NCBI RefSeq assembly: GCF_001640805.2
Contig: NC_066844.1
Coordinates: 2,367,231 to 2,431,230, forward strand
DNA length: 64,000 nt
From: Lates calcarifer
Lineage: Eukaryota; Chordata; Actinopteri; Centropomidae
Direction: 5' to 3'
Positions within the stretch are counted from its first letter, which is position 1; each line of letters begins with the position of its first letter. Below, in pieces: positions 57,099 through 64,000 of this stretch. The notes beneath the pieces were generated by a model. That model searched no databases and was not told the DNA's origin. It saw nothing but the letters and a program-made list of their open reading frames with translations. Position numbers and translations under genes: made by a program.

Positions 57099-58436
57099 CG
57101 TCCACGAGGCCTCAAGCCTCACGAGGGCTCTATCACAGGCTGTTTAGCCGCTCTAACCTATAAACACGGGTGCTGAATTGAAAACCAAGACATTCCACGA
57201 CCATCATACACACACCACCCAGGCAGTGTGACCCACACCACATGACGTTCACCACCTCAGAGCAGTTGTAACTGTCATGACACAGATCACACAGAAAAAA
57301 AAACAGGTTAAAACATAGTTCAGATTGGTTTATGCATCCCTTATCATTGCACAAGTGGATCACATCACGATGTATCTGCAACAAAATCATGCAGTGGAAA
57401 CAGATTCTCTAATTTCAAATGAATGAACTGCCATGGGGATGAGATAACACATTCAGCACGTTAAGTGTGATCAAGGCGTGAGCTGATCTGCACAGAACTG
57501 AGAAGTTATTTCCTAAAATGTTTCATATATTCACTTGGGAGCTGAAAGAGAAATCACCATCTGAAGTTAAGCATTCAATATTTCCAACTCACAGAGGATT
57601 GGCACTGTAAAAGGTATCATTTTAATCCAGGCAAAATGCACATCAATCACTCTGATTTGTATAAAGCATTAAAACTGCATGAATAGTTCATGCATTTTCT
57701 TTGACATTTTCAGATTTTGAGCAATTTTTTCTTTCCACACAAAGGTTCTTCCATATTTACAGAACTGACTGTGAGTAACTAACTGAGATTATTAAAGAAC
57801 TGTATGTGCACATGTTTTATACTGTGCAGGAATATAAGCTAAGAATAGTTTTTCAGGTGACGTGGTGAATAATGTGAAAAATCTATTTCAATATACACAT
57901 ACATGTGACAAATTGAAAAATCTGAATGTAAGGAGAGACACCAATGCAAATGCATCCATACAATGCACAAGAGGCCAGTGAATGGTCAAAGTTGATCCTG
58001 GGAAATTCTGAAGCAACATGTGGTTATAATATAGCAAACCAACTGTGCAGTGTTTTGCATTCCAATAAACCTTAAACTCATGGATACATATTACTCAAAT
58101 CAGACTTCCTGGCATATATTTTATTGTTTTTTGCATTTTCTTTTCCCAATTATGAACAACCTCTATTGTTCTTCACCTTAATTTGTCATCAGTCTATGGT
58201 TTATGGCTTCATCAAGATTATCTCAGCATTTCACAATGTCTTCCTCAACAGTACTGTACACCCTCAGCATATAAGCAGTGTTTTGAAGCAATTTACTTGG
58301 AGAGACAGAGGAAAAATGTGCACTATCAAAAAGGTTAAACTTTTTAAATTGTTCAGAATCAACTTTTCCTACAACTCTTATTTCTTACCTTACGTTCAAC
58401 CAGAGACTAATAAAGGTATTTTAACTGGTGTTGCAG
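57099..58436. other. no gene seen; AT-rich
   Basis: The 143-codon plus-strand frame at 58124-58555 is Phe/Leu/Ser-rich without recognisable domain and about as long as chance would produce in such DNA. Confidence 0.45.
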
Positions 58437-59007
58437 GAACAAAGTCCATACTTCAGTCCCATCCAAGTTCTCATCCAAAACCTACACAGGTATGTCTAAC
58501 CGCTTTCTCTCTCCAAAACCATTTTTCCTTTACTATTCCTCCTCACCTTCTCTAATTACCAGAACCAACCTGTCTCACACTTCATGGATTCAACAAAACA
58601 ATATCTCAGCCTTTACCCATCCATGACCGACCTTTCAACCTCTGGCTGAACCCATCTTCCTCCTCCTCCTCATTTATTCCTCAACCTAATTTTCACAGGT
58701 AAGTGGGAAGTTGTAAATAAACCTCTTACTTTTAATCATTTAGTGAAAGAATGTTGCTTGTTTTTTGGAACAAAAATATTCTCTTTCTGCACTCACTGTG
58801 ACCTTTCGCTCTCCCTCCTTCTCCAACAATATTGAATCTTACTCTTCTTGCCACCCTCTCCTCCTCAACCTGCCCTCATATTTTTCTTGTCATCTGTTAT
58901 CTGTGTGTGGATACAGTGAGAGAGGCCTGGTGCCTGTGCTTTATTTAACTGCGGGCCACCAGGATGACATCCGTCTGGTTTCCCTCTGGGACAACAACTG
59001 TTACTGA
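58437..59007 (+). CDS. candidate 3' end of an unknown gene: three phase-compatible exons
   Basis: Three segments have canonical splice edges and join in one frame. Exon a, 58437-58489, follows GGTGTTGCAG and ends ACACAG|GTATGT. Exon b, 58563-58698, follows a strong polypyrimidine acceptor (CTCACCTTCTCTAATTACCAG) and ends TTCACAG|GTAAGT. Exon c starts at 58917 after TGTGTGTGGATACAG and runs to a TGA at 59005-59007. The introns would be 73 and 218 bp, normal for fish. The joined frame begins NKVHTSVPSK, contains PIHDRPFNLWLNPSS, and ends SLWDNNCY. No start codon or polyadenylation signal is identified and I recognise no family. Other frames are open over parts of it, so coincidence is possible. 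Confidence 0.25.
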
Positions 59008-59014
59008 TCGCTGC

Positions 59015-59690
59015 CTGATGGTGGAATAGAGAGAGAAAGAGGGACGTGGTGAGAGGATTAGAAACTCCAAGTGAGCTTTTCATCCTTTAGAAAGGCAAAA
59101 AAAAAAGATTTAAAAATGAGGTTAGGAACACACAAAGAAAAGGGAGAAAGAAAAACATGGGGATTGGGATAACAGAAGTCTTCCTGTCATAGAAAGGGAA
59201 AGATGCATGGACAGAGAGTGAGTGAGAGCAACATGTGAGAAAGAGAGAAAAAAACATGGATGACAACTCTTAAAGGAGTGGAGGAATGGAAGGAGAGGAG
59301 GTAAAGGATGAAGGAAAAAGACAGGATGCAGGATGAAGGTTAAAAAAAAGAAAATTTGACAAAGTGCTTGAGGGGAAAAAACAATAGAAGGAATAAAGGG
59401 GGTGAGAGGAGTGGAGAAAGATGATGGAAAGTAAAGGGTGAAGAGAAAGATGGCAAAGATGGAAAGAGATTGAAAGACTGTAAAATACAGAAAATGGCAA
59501 TGCAATGGAGAGATGGAGGAAAAAGACACGATGCAGGAAGCAAAATAATGGATGCATAAGAGAAAGATGAGGAGTAGTAGAGAAACTGAAAGAGGAGGAT
59601 AAAAGAGAAAGGTAAAGAAAAAGTGAAAATAGAGAGAAAATGGTAAGCTCTCTTTCTCCCGCCTTTTCTGTCTCTCCACTCCTCCATCAT
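59015..59690. repeat. long purine-rich tract
   Basis: The plus strand is mainly A and G. The minus strand is therefore open for long stretches, including a 221-codon frame (59122-59787) made of Phe, Ser, Leu and Pro, which I reject as a gene. Confidence 0.8.
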
Positions 59691-59824
59691 GATGAAGGGA
59701 ACGTGGTGAGCTATGCCCTGTAAGCAGCGTTAGGAAGCTGATAACTTGCTGCAATCTGTCACAACACTCATTACTGTCTACCTCCAATGCTCCAAGACAA
59801 AGAGAGGGGTGGAGGAATGAGAAT

Positions 59825-59908
59825 GGAGGGAAAGGAAGGGAAGGGGAGAGAAGGAGAGGAGGGAGGGAAGGAAGGAGATAAGGAAAAAGGGAGAAAAGGA
59901 GGAGAGGG
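59825..59908. repeat. pure-purine tract
   Basis: 59825-59878 is 54 bases of uninterrupted A/G, followed by one T and another pure-purine run at 59880-59908. It is built from AGGGA, GGAAG and GGAGA words and is a candidate triplex-forming sequence. Confidence 0.85.
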
Positions 59909-61870
59909 CAGTAAATGGACGTAGGGAAGGGGAGGAAGGGATGAAGGGACTGAGGAAAGACTTTTCCATCCCTCTCCTCCTCCTAACATCCTCACTTTCA
60001 CCATTGGTCTTCTCCTCTTTCTTGCTCTCACTACCCTCATCTCTCTATCCTCAGTTTCTTCCTCATTGATCTTCTCCTCACTCCCTGTTGCTTCTTTTCT
60101 CCAAACTCCACTTTTCCATCCAGTCCAGTTAAAACCAGTTTGCGGGTATTCTGTCTAAACGGACTGGACTGGGCGTTGTGTATTCCCATATCAGTCTGAG
60201 CTGCAGTGGACTGCACGCCTTCCCGCTGCTCTCTGCTGACTTTCAACACTCAGCAGATGCCAGCGGAGGAAAGTGACAGCTTAGTGTGACAATGTCGCCC
60301 CCTATTGGAAACTAAATATATAGCAACTTGTCTGTGCAGAGGAGAACAGGAGATAAAGATGTGTTTTATTCACTATTTATTCCATTAATGTATATTTTCC
60401 CTATTCTCTGTCTTCATTTGTTACTTTGATGAGGTTCTTGTTGAATAAGTTTTACCTTACTTTTTCTTTCTGTTACTTATCCACTTTTTTTGCTTTGCAC
60501 ACGTTATATTGTTAAATTAAAGGATACAAAACAACCCAAACTGCTTAATCAAACTTTAAAACTGATGCACAATGATTTGTATTTTAAGGATGTTTCCAGT
60601 TTATTACAGCTCTAGTCTTGTTTTTGTAAATACAGCCATCATTTCTATCAGTAATAATAATAAAATGTCATTGCAAATGCCGAGATGTTGCTAAAACAAG
60701 TCAAAAATACACAAGTATTCACAGGACACACTTGTCATTTGTGCATGCATACAGTTTTCCTGTTCACTGAGTGGTTATTACCAATGCTTCATGCATACTG
60801 ACTTTTGGTTTGACCTCCAAATAAAGTGGTTTAAATAAACTGAATAAATTATCTTTCTGACTGCTTGACTGACTTTGTTGTAGTGATGTTGCTCCAGATC
60901 TCAGAAATTACTATCAAAACCAGTAGCAAAAATAAAATCCATGTCCAATTTATCTTAAATTGGAAAAGCAATTTCATCCTGTCACGTGATATTTTTAATT
61001 TTGAGCTGATTTGATTTATCTCTCTGCTTTGCTGTTTCCATGACAAAGTTTCCTACCTAGTATGACATGGCTTATTTTCAGTATCTGTTTGTAGTTTTCT
61101 CTATGATTTCTATTGGGGAATCTTGTTCTCTGTCCTCCTAAGAGAGGTAAGAGGTCAGCTGCAGAACAGCAGCCCTTCAGCTGATAGGGACACTTACATA
61201 GGACAGATTTGCCACAGGAGTTAAAGGACAGACTCTTTAAACAATGTATAGCCTACAGAGTCACAATACACCTACAGAAAGCATACAGTACACTATACTT
61301 CACTATACACTTTTTGGACTTCACTTGACTGCACACTGAGTTTTATGCAAAAAGGATGTGGAATGTTTTTGGACTGGAGGAAATATATATTAATATATAT
61401 CCTATTTTCTACTGTGATGGCCCCATTTAGAGAAATATTGTGATAAAAGAGAGAGGAGAGATTCATTATAAGTTTTTTTTTGTTGTTGTTCTAAAATATT
61501 AAAACATTTTAACTCAATATGGAGACAGATGAGATAGGCTGAAAGCAATAAGCAAAGGAGAAAATGCACACACAGAGAGAAATTCAAAAGAGATTCACAG
61601 TGCAGAGAGAATTAATATGAGTCTAACTCCTACAGTGGTTTCTCCTCAAATTCTCTCTCTGCTTTTATCTGCATCGAAACAACAACACAGATACAACAAA
61701 ACCAGACAGGCATCCAGCCAGAGGTCTTACTTTTTGGTTGAAAAAAAAAAAAAGAATAGAAGACCCAGAATTAAAGATCAAAATCTAGAGCAAGAGACTG
61801 CAAGATTAGGCTTTTGATTACTTTGGTACCCCCCACCTACACACCCTCATTCCCTACTTTGATGCCCCGA
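59909..61870. other. no gene seen
   Basis: Unique, largely AT-rich DNA. The section 60130-60310 is GC-richer, with TGTCGCCCCCTATTGG at about 60293. No open frame or repeat family is supported. Confidence 0.45.
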
Positions 61871-62034
61871 CCTCCGCCTCCGCCTCCTCCTCCTCCTCTT
61901 CTGCTCACTTTGGTTTTCATTGTTGGGAAGCCCTTACACATCAGTTTCAACTGGGTCAGACATTAGAGGGAGGAGGAGGGGAGGAAAGGAAAGGAAAGGA
62001 GAGGAGAGGAGAGGAGAGGAGAGAAGAGGAGAAG
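61871..62034. repeat. pyrimidine tract facing a 70-nt pure-purine minisatellite
   Basis: 61871-61901 is CCTCCG/CCT-type pyrimidine sequence. 61965-62034 is an unbroken 70-nt purine run of GGAAA and GGAGA pentamers. The two arms are roughly complementary across about 65 bp, so a stem or an intramolecular triplex is possible. Confidence 0.8.
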
Positions 62035-62623
62035 TAGTGTCCGTCTTTCAACAACTCTTGATGACTTTGTGACATATCAACTTGTCCATGTCAGCTGTCA
62101 TCTCATTATCTGACACAACAGCCATATGTATCCTATTATTAATGCAGGAGACAGTGCAGGGCCAACACAGTGGTCCAGAGAGACAGTGCAGGATTACATA
62201 CAGTAAAATTATACTTCACTTTAAATGCTCACTCTTCTGTCAAAACCCTGCAGAGTATCACAAAATCATTAGGATTCACCCTCTGGGAGCCAAGAATATT
62301 TGTAACTAATTCCATGGCAACGAGCTTGTTGAGATACAACGGTAAGGAAGTGGGAAGTGAGGAAATGGATATATCAAGAAAAAAAGGAGAAAGGGGGACA
62401 ATGAAGGAAGAAAACGACAGATGGAAAGTGAAGAGATGGAGAAGCAAAGTGGAATTAATTGATTAAATCAGAAAAAGGGAAGAAAACTAGTAAGACAAAG
62501 TGCAGTGAAAGTGGAGAAAAGAGAATTTCATGTGTGAGCTCATCCAACAAACACAGAGGTGTGGGGCGCACTATAAAATATTAAGCATGTTATTTAATAT
62601 TTAATGGCAGAAATCAAAGATAC

Positions 62624-62625
<2 letters not shown>
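62035..62625. other. no gene seen; purine-rich patch
   Basis: 62340-62530 is A/G-rich. Frames (98 codons at 62170-62466) have no recognisable domain. Confidence 0.45.
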
Positions 62626-62664
<39 letters not shown>

Positions 62665-62672
62665 ACACACAC
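62626..62672. repeat. (CA)n microsatellite with one interruption
   Basis: CA run of about 47 bp broken once by GAC. Confidence 0.95.
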
Positions 62673-64000
62673 CCCATCCTGCTGCATGTGCCCAATAGTT
62701 CAGCAGTTTCAAGGTTAAAAAACTAATTCATCCTCGTATGTGAATCAGTATCAGCAAATCTGACTGGTTACACCTGTCTGACTTCAAACCTTTCTGCAGA
62801 CACATTTCCACCCGTGCTAGCTTTACTTCTGCACCAGCCATCTGTTGTGCTCTCACACATTCATTGTGTGACTTTTGTTTTTTCTCTATAACGATTTCAA
62901 CTTTAAATGTAGCGAAGTGAAACACTCAAGTTAAAAGAAATACAAGAGAAATTACTGAGTACTCCAAAAGTACACAAATAAACTACTTTGATATAGTAAC
63001 AAGAGTAAATCGTTATTTCCACTCCTGCTTTTGACTGTAAAATGTGTGGAACCTGGACTTCCAGCATCGTGGACTATGAGGGTTTCTCTCTCAAACATCA
63101 GAAATAAACCACCAGCTAACTCCAAGTTTTCACCACCAAACAATGGCCTGCTGCCTCTCTGCCTCATCTCATTCAAACACACCTGCCATGTTGCCTCACA
63201 AACAGGTTGGGTCTGGCTAAATGTTAAATGTGAATATACTGATGGTGGGTCCTTCAGCTGTGACTTCTATGCTTACTTCTACCATCAGCGAGTTGTACAC
63301 CACCTTTAAGCTGTTTTTGATTATCCATGTTGTGACTGCAAAGATCACTGCATTGAAACACTAATGCATACACACCTATCAGCCTTCTTTAATTTAACAG
63401 CTTTATCACCCCTCTCCTTCCCCCTTTTAAAAACATCACACAGTAATGTTTACTCCAACTGACTTACTTTGTACTTTGTTTATCTGAGAGGATTTTTACA
63501 CAAGTAATTTTACTTCTACTTGAGTAAAATTTCCTTTAAGTAACAGTAACGGTAACTCTTTCAGGCCCTGCATAACAGCAAGGCATTTATACAGAAACAG
63601 CTCTGGCTCTACATGTGATGACAAAGTACTTATGCTATTTCAGTTGGCAATTATTCAGTGGACAAAAATGTACAGTCCTCACTCACAAGTTGATCTAACC
63701 CTTCATATGCCACCTGGTGACTATATTTGCAACATACTATAACCATCTGTCTAACAACTGTTACCAACTTCAAAGACTGGAAGTTCAGTAACGCACATAT
63801 GCTGCTGTGTGGGGGATGTCACATTTGCTTTGTGTGGATTCATAATGGTGTGATAAGTATCTATACTATCTATAGTGTGCCATGAACATCTCTCGGTCAT
63901 GTATTTAGTATTTAATTTGCATTTGTAAGCTAAAATACTGAACAGTTCTTGTAAAAAAATTAAAGATATATTTTATTTTATTTTATTAAAAACCCAGATT
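62673..64000. other. no gene seen
   Basis: Unique sequence to the window edge. A 92-codon plus-strand frame at 63031-63309 (starting MTVKCVEPGL) is not low-complexity but has no recognised domain and no flanking splice signals I can support. The last 40 bases are AT-only-rich (TTTTATTTTATTTTATTAAA). Confidence 0.45.

Noticed and set aside
58124..58555. 143-codon plus-strand open frame
   Set aside because: AT-rich, Phe/Leu/Ser/His-biased, no domain, and of a length expected by chance in 64 kb read in six frames. Its last part overlaps candidate exon a in a different frame.
59122..59787. 221-codon minus-strand open frame, the longest in the window
   Set aside because: It lies wholly in purine-rich DNA, so the minus strand has few stop codons. 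The translation is Phe/Ser/Leu/Pro/His low complexity with no domain and no splice or promoter context.

Overview
The window reads as vertebrate, most likely percomorph teleost, non-coding DNA. It is AT-rich overall, dense in CA/GT, CT/GA and tetranucleotide microsatellites, and carries decayed Tc1/mariner elements, tRNA-derived SINE pieces and several short dispersed repeats that I know from ray-finned fish genomes. There is no bacterial or phage gene organisation. No open reading frame in 64 kb can be assigned to a known host protein; the longest open frames lie in polypyrimidine or CA-repeat DNA and are composition artefacts. The organism call is inference from repeat content.

Layout. 1-3.5 kb holds a (TTGAA)n retroelement tail, a 15-bp inverted repeat and one copy of a 'GCTAGC'-type dispersed repeat. 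3.5-16 kb is mostly featureless, with a candidate regulatory block near 6.1-6.5 kb, degenerate repeats at 7.2-7.4 and 8.5-8.9 kb, one copy of a duplicated block at 13.9-14.1 kb and a 600-bp purine tract. 16-19 kb has two candidate minus-strand exons (16274-16382 is the better one), a direct-repeat element and a (CA)29. 20-32.5 kb has an L2-like tail, a G-quadruplex motif, conserved-looking blocks, two Tc1 remnants (28.15-28.57 and 31.98-32.52 kb) and a plus-strand SINE. 33-42 kb has three loci where a short unique motif is repeated in tandem with a dinucleotide repeat in at least one spacer, and a strong candidate regulatory block at 36.6-37.2 kb. 42-57 kb has a minus-strand SINE, a second L2-like tail, another candidate regulatory block at 49.4-49.7 kb, a third GCTAGC repeat and further duplicated blocks. 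58.4-59.0 kb holds three phase-compatible candidate exons. 59-62 kb is rich in long pure-purine tracts.

Interpretation. The mixture of gene absence, scattered blocks of complex CpG-retaining sequence with homeodomain-type TAATTA cores, and dispersed repeats fits a large intron or gene desert, as found around developmental regulators. Cross-species conservation could not be tested here, so every regulatory call is a hypothesis. I found no coherent multi-gene system. The most unusual features are the motif-plus-microsatellite arrays, the diverged duplicate blocks 43 kb apart, and the unassigned candidate exons.
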